A stretch of DNA of 64,000 bases from Allomyces arbusculus (lineage: Eukaryota; Blastocladiomycota; Blastocladiomycetes; Blastocladiales; Blastocladiaceae). Under the pieces are notes generated by a model. That model saw only the letters and a program-made list of their open reading frames with translations. It had not been told where the DNA came from and did not search any database. Location of the stretch: NCBI GenBank assembly GCA_027604705.1, contig JADHYV010000090.1:1-64000 (forward strand), read 5' to 3'. A program made the translations under genes and the position numbers. Of this stretch, positions 23,203 to 34,075 are shown one piece after another (position 1 is the first letter of the stretch; each line of letters starts with the position of its first letter).

Positions 23203-24286
23203 AGTTGACGTTATTGTGGAGATTGATCCGTATTGACCTAATGCAACGTTTTGTACAGCGTCCCTGGTGAGAGAGAGTGCATGCAGCAGGTTGAAGTGGA
23301 ACTTGCTTGAGTTCGGCACTAGTGCACCCTCAAGCCGACGAGATTTTTCGGCACCCGTCAAACACCTTCATCGTTCTCCGTCATTCATTTCAGCGAACAA
23401 AGACCCATATCCTTTTCTCAGTTTGGCCACGGATAGGTCATCCGCTTGTCGCAAAATGTCCAGTCTTCAATACCATGGTCCAGGATATCGCAGCCAGTTT
23501 GGGGCCGCCAGGGGTCTCCGCTGGTTCTTTCTTTGCTCGGATGCTCAACATTTGCGCGGCTTTGCGCGGGGCGTCATTGTGGTAAGGAGCCATGTCTTGG
23601 CAGGCGATCTGTGGCAATTGTGCCCAACACGCCGAGAATAGTGCTGGACTCGACATGCCGCAGAGCGACGCGGTGCTGCGGGAACGGGAACTGTGGAGCG
23701 GACAGCGCCTTGCCATCACACGAGAGCACGCGGATCCGTGGCGACTCGCACAGTTTCGTAGGCAGTTGGTCCGCCACCACACTATTGCAGCCGCAGGAAC
23801 CAGAGCGCGCTTTCTGTCTGTTGATTGCTGCGGGCCTCGATCTTCTGGTCAGTCATGTTGCTGGCCGTCATGAGTGTGCCCAGTGTTGTGAATAGTGCGA
23901 CAGGCTGCTGGTCTGGAGACAAGTGAATGATGGAAGCAGGCGGCATTTCGTCAACCGTGTCCGGGGCGTGGAGCAGGACTTTTGTTTTTTTGATAAAATT
24001 TGTGTGTTGGGCCGAGGGGGGGGGGAAGGAGAGATGAGAGAGGGGCCATTCTGGGGCCATGGCGAGCGCAAGTCCGAGAGTACTCATCTTGAGCATGAGG
24101 CTTCACGTCAGTTGGAAGAAAACCAAAGACTGACAACTGACGTGGAATCATAATCATCCACGTCACGGCTTACCCACATTACATGATGCCTCTGAGACTT
24201 GAAGAGCCTCTGAGTCCTCATTCTCTCAGCCATTTCCACCCCCGCCCGGCCTGCCCAGCATCCTTTCGCAATTTAATCGTGGTGCC
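23203..24286. other. Gene-poor, lower-GC region
   Basis: No intact gene is visible. Minus-strand text between 24096 and 23438 looks protein-like in pieces (for example VALRHVESSTILGVLGTIAT and QPVALFTTLGTLMTAS) but jumps frames and matches no family I know. It could be another decayed gene. A 10-base G run lies at 24016-24025. Confidence 0.35.
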
Positions 24287-25486
24287 ATGACAACAATTCA
24301 TATCGATGCTGTACGACTCGCCCTTGCTGGCCCTCCGCAGGCTGGCGAAACGCATTTTATCAAGTTTCTCGCCAACTGCAGTCCAAATCACATAGGCAAA
24401 CCATTGATTGTTGGTGGCGGTGTCGATGCTTGCCCAAGAACTCGTCATTGTACCGAGTCCTAGTTGCCCAAGAGTAACTAGCCTTTTCACTGACCAACAA
24501 GCTGGACGCGACCAAGAGTCTGGTCCTTTGGATCGATAATAGCCAACAATGCTCGTGCAATGGAATAGACCCACATTCGGCATTGGCCGAATTTTTTGAC
24601 TCCAACTCTGAAGAGTGGTCTCTCCAACCAACGTGTGTGCATGTTGCTGGCAAGAAGTTTGTCCAACGAATGGTCCTCGAAACGCTTGGCACATCTGGCA
24701 TTAATAAGATTGGCATGGACGTGCAGAGACAGCAAACTGCACTGAATGATGCGCTCAAAAAATTTCTGGCATGGGCGCTTTGGATGCAATTTTGCTGGTG
24801 GTCCAGAGCGTACAACTTCGCTCTTCTGTTCATCTCTGTTATGCTTGAATATTTCCAGGCTCACACCACCAACCAGCGTGTCTCAATGCTCAGGCATGCA
24901 GTAAAACGCACGCCCCTGTGTCTTGGCATCTTTGTGACCCACTTTGAACACTTGTTGATCAACAATGCGACTTGCAGTCGTCTGTACATCGTGCACTCGC
25001 GCTACATGCCTCATGACATGCTTGGCGCTCGCCGATAACACCTGGGCCTGACAGACCAAGCAGCCGATCTTGACTCAAGGTTACACTCCCAATCGTTTGG
25101 CACCCATGAACTTTCGGTGACACAAATTGCCACGAACAACAAGATGGCACTCAATGCGTTTTCCTACTAGCAGCTAAAGCAGTTTTCTGTCTGTATTTGG
25201 CGACTTCGTGGACGGGCTCCCCCAGCTGGATTCTGCTGTTTCGAGCTCTCTCCTGCAATTGACAGCCAGTCTGGCTGAAGTTGCGCCTATCAATGGCGTT
25301 GAGACCACTGCATTTGGGGTGGTCAACTTGGGACCCGATGATTGGATTGATCGACTAAAGCCGGGGCCTCTTCCCCTTTCTCTTGAAGTGGCAATCAGGG
25401 CAGCAAGCCCAGCGCCCACCATCCGCGCATCAACGATCACCAGTACATGCTCACCTACCACCCGCCGCGTGCCCTCCAGCAGCTAA
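24287..25486 (+). pseudogene. Decayed P-loop GTPase-like gene
   Basis: An ATG at 24287 opens with a degenerate Walker A segment (LALAGPPQAGETHFIKFLAN; the conserved Lys is Glu), then GVDACPRTRHCTES and a stop at about 24460. After a frame change the next piece reads ATKSLVLWIDNSQQ, then SALAEFFDSNSEEWSLQPTC and VHVAGKKFVQRM. This resembles the strand-helix-strand part of AIG1/Toc34/Ras-like G domains, where the TKxD-type motif would follow. The frame continues through a stop at 25036 with more open text to about 25170, and a further piece at 25190-25486 (VNLGPDDWIDRLKPGPL) may be its C-terminal part. A non-consensus P-loop, stops and a frame change with no convincing splice sites argue for a pseudogene. 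The family assignment is by eye and tentative. Confidence 0.4.
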
Positions 25487-26735
25487 TCGTCACCAATCTG
25501 CTGCTTGGCAGCCATTTGCTGATCGTCAACCAAATGCCGCACGTACGCCATCGCTCATTGTCGGCAGGCCCACTCGCTAGCCTTCAGGTGCTTCATGAAT
25601 GGAGTTGTGTCCAAGTTTAGATGTAGCGACATTCTTCGTGTCCATGGGCTTCCTCCGATATTTGGGGAACGCGTAACAAGTGCTGCCCCGGCGCCTTCTT
25701 TTGCATTCCTTTGTGATGTGCCAACAAGCTCATTTTCTTTTCTTTTACTTCGCTGCTTTCCACTTCCTGCCGTTTCAGTGCAGGAATCGTGACAGCAATC
25801 TCCCTGATTTCCATCAAATTGCTTCCATCTCACGTCGCTTGCTGTCTCCTGGCCGCGCATTCCCAAGGACTCTCAGACACCATCAATTATCACCAGGGGC
25901 GTGCGCCGCCGCACTTGCACTACCAGGGTTGACTCGCTCATACGCTCGTCACGCATGTTGTGAGTATAAACCATTTTGATGTTCCTGTCAATGACCTGCG
26001 TGTATTTGTCGAATGGACACAGGTCCCCCGCGAGTTCCGTCGTTTATAAGGAGCACTAACTGGAACCGAGACACGGCTTTCTGTCGATGCTGCTGTTGAC
26101 GACTCGATGCTTGCGCCAGGGCTCAGTTTATGGAAATTTTCGCCGCGCTTGAGCTTGGGGTTGTTCTTGCACGCGTTCTTTCTTGAACTGCAAACAGCAC
26201 GCCTGCCTGCTTGTCCTCCGTCGTCTGATTTCATCGCTTTGGTAGGCAAAATTGTCCTTTAACGGGCGCGAGGACGATGCTCGCACGGGATGAATCTGGA
26301 AAACGCGGCCGCTGGTGTTTCTGCACGTCTAGGAGTATGAAAATTCGAGCCCATGGGTGATGCCAAGCGATCCAGCAGACTGGACCATTGGTTGTAAAGA
26401 ATAGTCCCTCAGAATGGGTGAAGAGCCTTCGAAGATCAGCAAGCAGGTAGTCAATTTTCGATGCACGCATGAACATCGCGCTTGCAGGCTGCCACAGCGA
26501 CGATAGCAAGCCTGAATTTGTTGACTTGATGCCAAAATAGCGTGTCCGCGAGCGGCTTATCAATGGGGAAAACCAATGGGGTAAATGAGAATGAAGGAAA
26601 CGAACAAGCAAAACATGGGCGGAAACGCAATTCAAAAGCGAATAGGTGGGTACAGCACAACAGCGCAGCGGCACATTCAGCAACAACAGCAACAACCACA
26701 ATCACCTCTCACGCACGTTCATCTGTCCGAACGCA
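25487..26735. other. Gene-poor region downstream of the pseudokinase gene
   Basis: About 1.25 kb without a recognisable gene. A minus-strand frame at 26701-26231 (156 codons, hydrophobic start) is open but reads unlike any family and overlaps equally open frames. I do not call it. The right end should hold the 3' flank of the minus-strand pseudokinase gene. Confidence 0.35.
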
Positions 26736-29700
26736 TCACATATCCGAGTACACGTGCAAATGCCCGCGCAGCCGCGCAGCTTCGTCATGGTCGCCACGCA
26801 CATTATACCACTCGACAAGCGCCTCGAGTCCCGTGCGCGTGCCCTGTGCGCCCTGGAGCATGACCCACGCATCGTTGAGCAGCGCATCCACAACCGCGCG
26901 CGGTCCACCGCGCTCTGTCTCTCGGGCAGCGCGCTCGACAATGCACTTCCCGAGTCGGGCCGCGGCGCGGCGCGTCTTCGGGTCAATGTCGAGCGCGACG
27001 CGCGCGTAGTCCTCGGCCTGCTCCATGTCGCCGCGCAACGCAAGCGCGTCGGCAATTCCAGCATGCACGCGCGCGAGCAAGGGCGCAGGGAATGCCGAGT
27101 CGTCGGCGTCGTCCTCGTCAGCATCTCCGTCTCGGCTCACGGTCGGCGGTGCCTGGAACGTCTGCAGAACAGCAACATAGTGCTCGAGCGCGGCCTCGAC
27201 CTGCGACGGTAGCGGCGGCAGGCCGTGCCCGGACCCGAACATGATCAAGTCTGCCAGCCCCGCGCGCGCCACGGTGTGCCCGAGATCCACGGCCTGGGCG
27301 TAGAACAACTTGGCCCGCTCGAGGTCGCGTATTCCCGTGGCCGCGCCCTTCTCGCCATAATAGAACCAGTCGCCCAACAGCATCATGGCTGTCGGCCGCC
27401 CGTACACCGAGGCGGCGCGTGCCAAGAGCCTCGTGGCCTCGGCACCGTCGCCAGCGTCGAAGTGCGCCTTGGCGGCACGCTCCAGATCGGCGCCGGCCTG
27501 CGGCGACGAGTGACGAGGTGGCGGGCTCGATGCGAAGGCGCGCGACGGCGGAGAGGTTTCAACTGCGGCCGAGGCGGACGCTGATGCCGACGCTGCCGAT
27601 GCGTCCTCATCGTCGACAGCAGAGGACATAGGACGAGCGGGGAAGTCCGACTCGGACGCCGAGTGGTACTCGGGCTCGGGCGACGAGCTACGGTCGGGCT
27701 GGTCCGATGCCATGAGCGCTGACGCCATTGGCGGCGAGGACAGCTTGGACGTGGCCATTGGCGGCGACGCCAGCTTGGATGAGGCCATCACATTTGGGCT
27801 CGTGAACGGCGTTGCAGGTGCGGTCCCCGGTGTCGCCGCCGAAGACACGGGCGTAGCGGCTGAAGACGCGGGCGAGGCCATAACCGGTGCCGGTGCAGGG
27901 GTAGCAGAGCTCTTCTTGCCCTTCTTGCCGCCCTTGCGCGGCGACGTCTCGTGTTCGCTCTTGGCAAACGACAACGGACCCCAGTCAGACAGCGACGGCG
28001 TGTTGGGCGCCTTGGTGAACGACAGCCGGTCGGCAAGCCGGCTCAGAATGCGCTTTTTCTTGCCCTTTTCGACAGCAACCGGCGGGTCGGACGTCTTGGT
28101 CGGCGGCTCCGAGATCGCCATGACCGCGGCCGCGACACGCGCCTTGTGCACCTCCTCTTCGCGTCGACGCTGCGCCTCGGCGGCGGCCACCTCGGCAGCC
28201 TTGGCCGCAGCCGCCTCCGGATCAAGCTTGAGAATCGACCGCGTCGGGCCCGTCGACCGCACCGTGTCCGACTTCTTATCCGCGTTGGCCGCGTTCATGC
28301 TCAGGTTGAACCGCACGCGCGCCGACGGGGTCGTGGCGGCGTAGTTGATCTTGCCCGTCGCATGCGAGGGCTCGTCTGCGGTTCCGAGCGCCTGGGTGAG
28401 GAGCAGCGGCGACGACGCCGGCGGAGTGTCCGGCCGTTCAGTGTCCGACGAGTCCGGGGACACGGTACCTGACGACGGCGCGGCAGCGGCCGGATAGGTC
28501 GGTGCCGCTGGGAACGAGCCAGGGAAGTCGGGCATGATGGGTCGCGGTGTCATGGTAGTGGTGGGAGGCGATTGGAGCGTGAGTCCGGCGGTCGAGGGCA
28601 GAGGGCGGTGTCGCGCGGCCGCAGCATGCTTCTTCTCGAGCAGCGACTGCCGGCTGCGAACAGATCCGTCTTGAGGGACGAGCTCGGCTTGCATGACGCC
28701 CGTCGTGTCGGCCTGGTAGAGCGTCAGCGACGGCATCGAGTCGGAACCGAGCCCCCGTGCAACGAGGTCGCCCGAGTTGCTTGGCGTCGTCACAACGGCG
28801 CCCGTCGAGTTGGCCGGCGACGAGTACATGGCCGACTCGATGCGCGGCGGCACACCGCGCACCGACCCGTTCACAATCGACGGCGGCGTCGATCCGACCT
28901 TCGCGGTGGTGGCCGTCGATGTCGGCGCTGTCGGCTCGGTCGGCGGAGTCGGGTTGGCGGCGGCGGCCGCGGTAGCAGCAGGTGCGGCCAGGTCAGCGTC
29001 CGACGACGGCGGCATCGCTGCCATGGTCAGGATCATTGGCATCATGCCAGCAGGCGGGTTGGCCAGGAACCGACGCTCCACGCGCCGCACGATCTTGGTC
29101 ATTGTCGAGACGAGGTCACGCACTGTGAGCCGGCCCATGGGCGACGGGTTCACGCACGAGTCGATGACGTTCACAAGGAGCCGGATCTCGTCTTCGGTCA
29201 TGACTACAAAGTGCGGAAATAGAGTCAATTCGCTGCGAGACTAATCCGTTCCCGACACGACAACGTACCTTGCCCCAGCGCCGCCGCCTGGCGACTCAGA
29301 CAATCAAACAGCTCCTCCGGGTTGATCTGAATGATGCGCTGCGGCAACGCCGACTCACACAGCGGCAACGGCCGCTCAAACACGTCAGCGCCATGATCGT
29401 ACGCCATGATCATTTCCCAGAGCGTGACGCCAAACGCATAGACGAGTGCCGCAAACCAGTGCGCATTCGGGCTCTCAGCCTCGAGGCTTGCCGCGTCGCG
29501 TGCCTCGTCCATGTCCTCAGGCGCCTGGTACCGCGCGACTTCGGCATCGCCCGCGCGTGGCGCGTCCCAGAGCCCGCCGAGCTTGGCGTGACCGTCCATG
29601 GTCACGTAGACGTTGCGCGTACACCACGTCCAGTGCGGGACGCCATGCGCGTCCAGGACGGCTAGCGCGCCAACGAGCGATTGTGCAACGCGCAACTTGG

Positions 29701-32700
29701 CAACGAGCGGGAACCCCTCGGTGCAGACTTGCGGCAGCGGGAGGACGCCGCCCTCGGCGACAATGTACCACCCATGGTTGGCCTTGGGTGCCGACGTGCG
29801 GCCCAGATCCGACCGCCGCGGCTTGTCTTTCGCAGCATCCGTCATGAACGGCGGGTCCTCGAGCAAGACCAAGCCGTGCATTTGCAGGAGCGACGGTGCG
29901 TAGGCAATCGACGCCGCGAGCGAAATCAGCTTGAGCGCATTCTCGAACCGCGTATGCACGGCCTCGTACTCGTCATTCGCGTCCTCTTCCCACGCGCCAT
30001 CTGGTAGGTCGCATGCCAGCCGGAACAGCTGAACCGGATGGCCGCACCAGTCGCCCGTGGCCACGAGTTTTGTGCCATCCGCAGTTGCCCCGGTCACACG
30101 CGCCTCGTCGGTGTCGTCGTCAATGGGCAAAATGTTGGTGACGGACGTCGGCGCGAGAATGATCCGGTCGCCGACGACACCCGATGCCGTGTCGATGAAC
30201 GTGCGCCGCATCAGATTGAGCGTGAGCTGGTTGGGCGCATCCAGGCTCTCAAGGTGGTTGAGCTCGTCGGCGGTCCAAGACGGCAAGTCGAGACCTAATC
30301 AATGGACGATGAGATACAGCGCAATCGCGGACCACGAACAAGAGACTTGGACGCACCGATTTCGCCAGCACATGCGACGAGCCGCACCTGCAAACTCTTG
30401 ATCTGCGCCTCGAACATGGCAATCGCCTCGGGCGTGATAAATTGCATCGGCTTCGCAGCAACTCCACCAGTCCGCGCTTGGTGCGGGTGCACCTTGACAA
30501 TCGCCGACTGCTGGATCGTATCCAAGAACTCGGTCGTTTCCTCGAGAAACACGAGCAAGTCCTCAAACCGCTCCGAGAAACTGACAAGCGACTTGGGCAT
30601 CATCGCGTCCATGGCCGCGTCGGATCCGCGACGGCCCACACCGAGTCCACGTGCAGACCGCGACGACGACGCGCCCGGCAGTCGCTGAGCCGCGTAGATG
30701 CGCATGTAGGTTGAGATGATGCGGTGGTGCAACGACTGCGAGTACCGGTACCGCTTGCGCAATGCGTTCATAACGAGCTGCATGCACTGCAGGAACCGAT
30801 CGAGATGGTGCCGCCCGAGCAAAACAAACACATTGTTCTTCATTCGCCGGGACGAGGTCGGCGTCTTGCCGCCCGTCGACTCGCTGCCGGGCGGCGTCGG
30901 CGTGTGTGTGTAGATCCGGTGCTCGAGTCGAATAGCAAGGTGCATCCAGCCAAACAGCTTCCAGAGCACATAGTCACCGAGCGAGACATTGGCCGACCCG
31001 AGCGTTTCCGAAAGCGCGAGCGGGGACATGTCGCCGTCGAGCTGCAGATCCTCGATGAACCACAGCGGCTGCCGGGGAATCCCGCGCCGGCTCGCGCGCG
31101 CGTCTTTAGGCGCGGCAATTGTTTGGAGAAAATGGTTCCACAGGAGGAGCAGTGGGTCACGCTTACCCGACAAGCTGCCGGCCTTCTTGGTGCTCGTGCT
31201 GCTGGCACCGCCGCCCATCATCGACTCGAGCGGGTTGAACGTGCTGCGCACTGTCTCGTTCAGGTACCGCGACGACCGCACTGACTCGTACCCCTTGGGA
31301 CCCTTAATCGCCACGGCCTGTGACGACGCTGCAGCTGCATCGTCCCCGGCAGTCTCAGCGAGCTCGGCCACGAAGAAATCGCCGAGGTTGCGCACGAGTG
31401 TAACGAGCTCCACGCTGGTCGCGGTCCAGCGGAAATGCCACCAGAGCTTGCGTACGTTTGGGTGCACGCGTGGATCGTGCAGGAACCCGGGCATCATGGC
31501 CAGCTGCACCTGCCGCTGAATCTCCTCGTGCTGCGATTCGCGGTCAGCCTGGACCGACGGGATCAATGACGACAGCAGCGTGAGCAGCTGCTCGTTTTGG
31601 GCGCCGCCCTGCCCGCCGCCGCTACCACCAGCCGTCATTTGGTCGCACAGCTTTTGCAGGTACCCGGCAATCGCGTTCAGCTTGGCGTCTGCGACGACCG
31701 CGGCCGTCGCCGTGTGCACGGCGAGCTGCGTCTGAATATCGCGCTCGAGCGCATCTAGCGTGACCGACAACGCGTCGAGAATGCGCGCGTGGTGGTCGGC
31801 GCGGAACGCGGTCATGAGTGACGCCGCTTTCCCACCACGTTTCTTCCCGCCCGCCGCCGACTCGCTCGTGTCGCCCAGCGACACAGAAAACGAGGCAATC
31901 GACCGCTGCAGCAACATGATTTCCGTGACGCGGTCGCGGAAAATCCGCAGCCGCGGGTGATCTTCGCGGCGGTCGCGCGGCGGCAACAGCTCGATTGTCG
32001 CGAGCAAAACGGCCGTGACTTCATGTGCGCGCTTGGCGAGCGCCGCAGCGCGCTGCACGTTGCCGACGCCCAAGTGCATCGCCGAAATCGAACCAGGCAG
32101 ACCACGCGTGCCGAGCTCGATCGGGTCGGACCCGTCGTGCTGCGCACGCTCGAGGTTGAGCAGCCGCCACCGTGTGAGCGTGTCGACCATGTGCACGAAA
32201 ATGCCGGCAAACGGCACCGCGCGCAAGAGAGACTTGGCGGCTTCGAACGCCGGATGCATAAGGAGTCGGTCCATGGTGCACAAGTGTGCTGCGCGGCCCA
32301 CTTGGACGCCCGGGTCGCTTGGAGGTGGTAGTTGAGGATGGTGTTGCTGCAATTGCTGTTGCGAGTGCTGCACTACCTGGTCAAAGTCTTGGTACGGCGA
32401 GTTGGACGCGGCAGCTTGGTGGTGCTGTTGCATCAGCTGCTGCTGGTACTGGCTGTGCTCGTGCTCGTAGTCGTCGTCAAAGTGCGCGACCGACGCGCGG
32501 TGGTGCTGGCCCTCACCGTGAAGCTGCCGCAAGCGCTCGATCTCGTCGCGGCGTGCTGGATCGAGCTGCTGCTGTGTGGGCGCTGGCACGACTTGCATGT
32601 CGAGAAACGCCGCAGCCGCACTGGTCCCAGACGAGCTGGAGTACCCGCCCGACGCGATCGAGGGACGGCGTGACCCGCCGCCGCGCACGGTGCCGAGATA

Positions 32701-32886
32701 ACTGGGCGTGAGCGAGCTGTTGCTCGCGACCGTCTTGGACGCGTAGCCTTGGCCCTGTGGCGGCGTGTCGCGGTCGCCGTGAAAGGCCGACATGGATCCG
32801 AGACTCGTGGGTTCGGCGCGGCCAAGCATCGTGATGGTGGTCGAGGTGGCGCAGAGTCTGGTGGCGGTGTACAAAAAATGGAGCAT
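26736..32886 (-). CDS. MLKL-like pseudokinase protein with Sel1/TPR-type repeats
   Basis: Exons are 30357-32886, 29269-30294 and 26736-29203, with introns of 62 nt (GTGCGT) and 65 nt (GTACGT), both phase 1; the product is 2007 residues. Later ATGs at 32829 or 32793 could be the true start. An N-terminal Gln/His/Ser-rich region (1-200) precedes an alpha-helical block, residues about 205-395 (FEAAKSLLRAVPFAGIFVHM, later RADHHARILDALSVTLDALE). Its pattern resembles the MLKL N-terminal four-helix/brace domain found in plant and fungal MLKL-like proteins. A second helical region follows (430-840). The kinase fold spans about 930-1215, but the catalytic HRD aspartate is replaced (HWTWCTRN near 1060), no DFG is seen (LGGLWD) and no ATP-binding Lys is clear. 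APE is kept (RYQAPEDM). After a long Ser/Pro/Ala-rich linker come Sel1-like repeats (1760-1850, MMLLGDWFYYGEKG) and a TPR-like end. The gene model is solid; MLKL relatedness is an inference from pattern. Confidence 0.8.
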
Positions 32887-34075
32887 CTGTTGGCGTTAGT
32901 TTTCTGAGCGAACTTGTGCCGCTGGCCGGCGCAGGGAGGAACGAGCAACCAACCACCACGGCGTTGGAAGGCTATTGGTGATGGAGTACGGACGTGATCG
33001 GACCGTCGGCTTGGTCAATTCAAGAGCAAAATGCAATGCGGGCGCAGATTGAGTAAGTGTCGTCGTTGCTGGCTCGGGTGGTCGTTTCTGACCCGAGTGG
33101 TCGCCCGTGGTCAGAGTGGTCGCCTGCGGTCGAATGAATGGTCGCCCGTCGCTGCTTTGGCACGGTCGTCACTTGGCCGGTTGGAGTCGGCGCGGGTGCA
33201 GTGGTTGAGCGCGCCTGGTGGTCGTCGTCGCCTTCGCCTTCGTGATGGTCGTGCGTGTGCAATCGAGTGGTGGTCGTGCGAGGCGAGGCCGAGCAAGGGC
33301 CAATCGCGCTTCGTCGTGTCGGTCGTAGTCCACGAAATGGAAGAGAGGAAGTGCAAGCGTCACGGACAGCGTCCAGTAAACTATCGTTATTGATTCTGCC
33401 GTCGTGAACAACGTGGTGAACGTCGTCGCCGTCGTCGCTGTCGTGGATCCTTGGGCGTGCGTCGATGTTGACTTGGTCGCGCGCGGACAAGTCGCACAGG
33501 CTGGGTTCACGCTCACGTTGCGGGCGCGCGCTTGGGGTCGCACCGATCCTTGGTCGCACGGGAGCGGACAGCCGATCGTCGTCTCGTCGACTTCGTGGTG
33601 GTCGAGCGCGTCGCCGGTGGGAGTGTCGGGCCCTGGGAACCTGTTGGGAGTTCTCATGGCTGCGCGTGCTCATCGGGCGGTCCGGTTAGCGAGCGCCCGA
33701 GCCTCTGCGAGCACGCGCGCGTGCCGTGCCGCAACAGTTCCCAAGCATGGCAAGCATGTTCGACGAGCGTCCCAAGGCGGCAGGTCGCGCTGCTGGAACG
33801 CGCGTTGATGCCCGTGTTCGGAGCGCGAACGGCGGACGGTACGCGACTTGCCCGCTTTTTCTTCAACGCTTGCCCAAGACGCGAGCGGTGGTCGCGTGAC
33901 CGCGCATCGAAAACTATGCTGCTTGACCGCCAGCTTTCGATGTGGGCGCAGCACTTGTCGGCAGCTGCTTGATCGTGTCTCGCTGCGGCCCCGCTCGTCG
34001 TCGCCGCCGCGGATCAGCACAGCGTTACACCACCAACTCGGCCCAGTCGAACACTTATTGCAGTCAGCCAGTATC
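32887..34075. promoter_or_regulatory. Divergent spacer, pseudokinase gene / RS protein gene
   Basis: 1.2 kb between two divergent genes. Open frames on both strands (for example 33020-33673 minus) are Arg/Thr/His-rich, arising from repeated CGTCGT/GGTCG-type sequence, and look non-coding. No conserved protein is seen. Both promoters should lie here. Confidence 0.4.

Noticed and set aside
26231-26701. A 156-codon minus-strand frame with a hydrophobic start
   Set aside because: No family resemblance, no supporting splice or promoter context, and other frames over the same bases are similarly open.
33020-33673. A 217-codon minus-strand frame in the spacer before the RS gene
   Set aside because: Arg/Thr/His-rich text from simple CGT/GGTCG-type repeats; other frames are equally open, and no conserved motif is seen.
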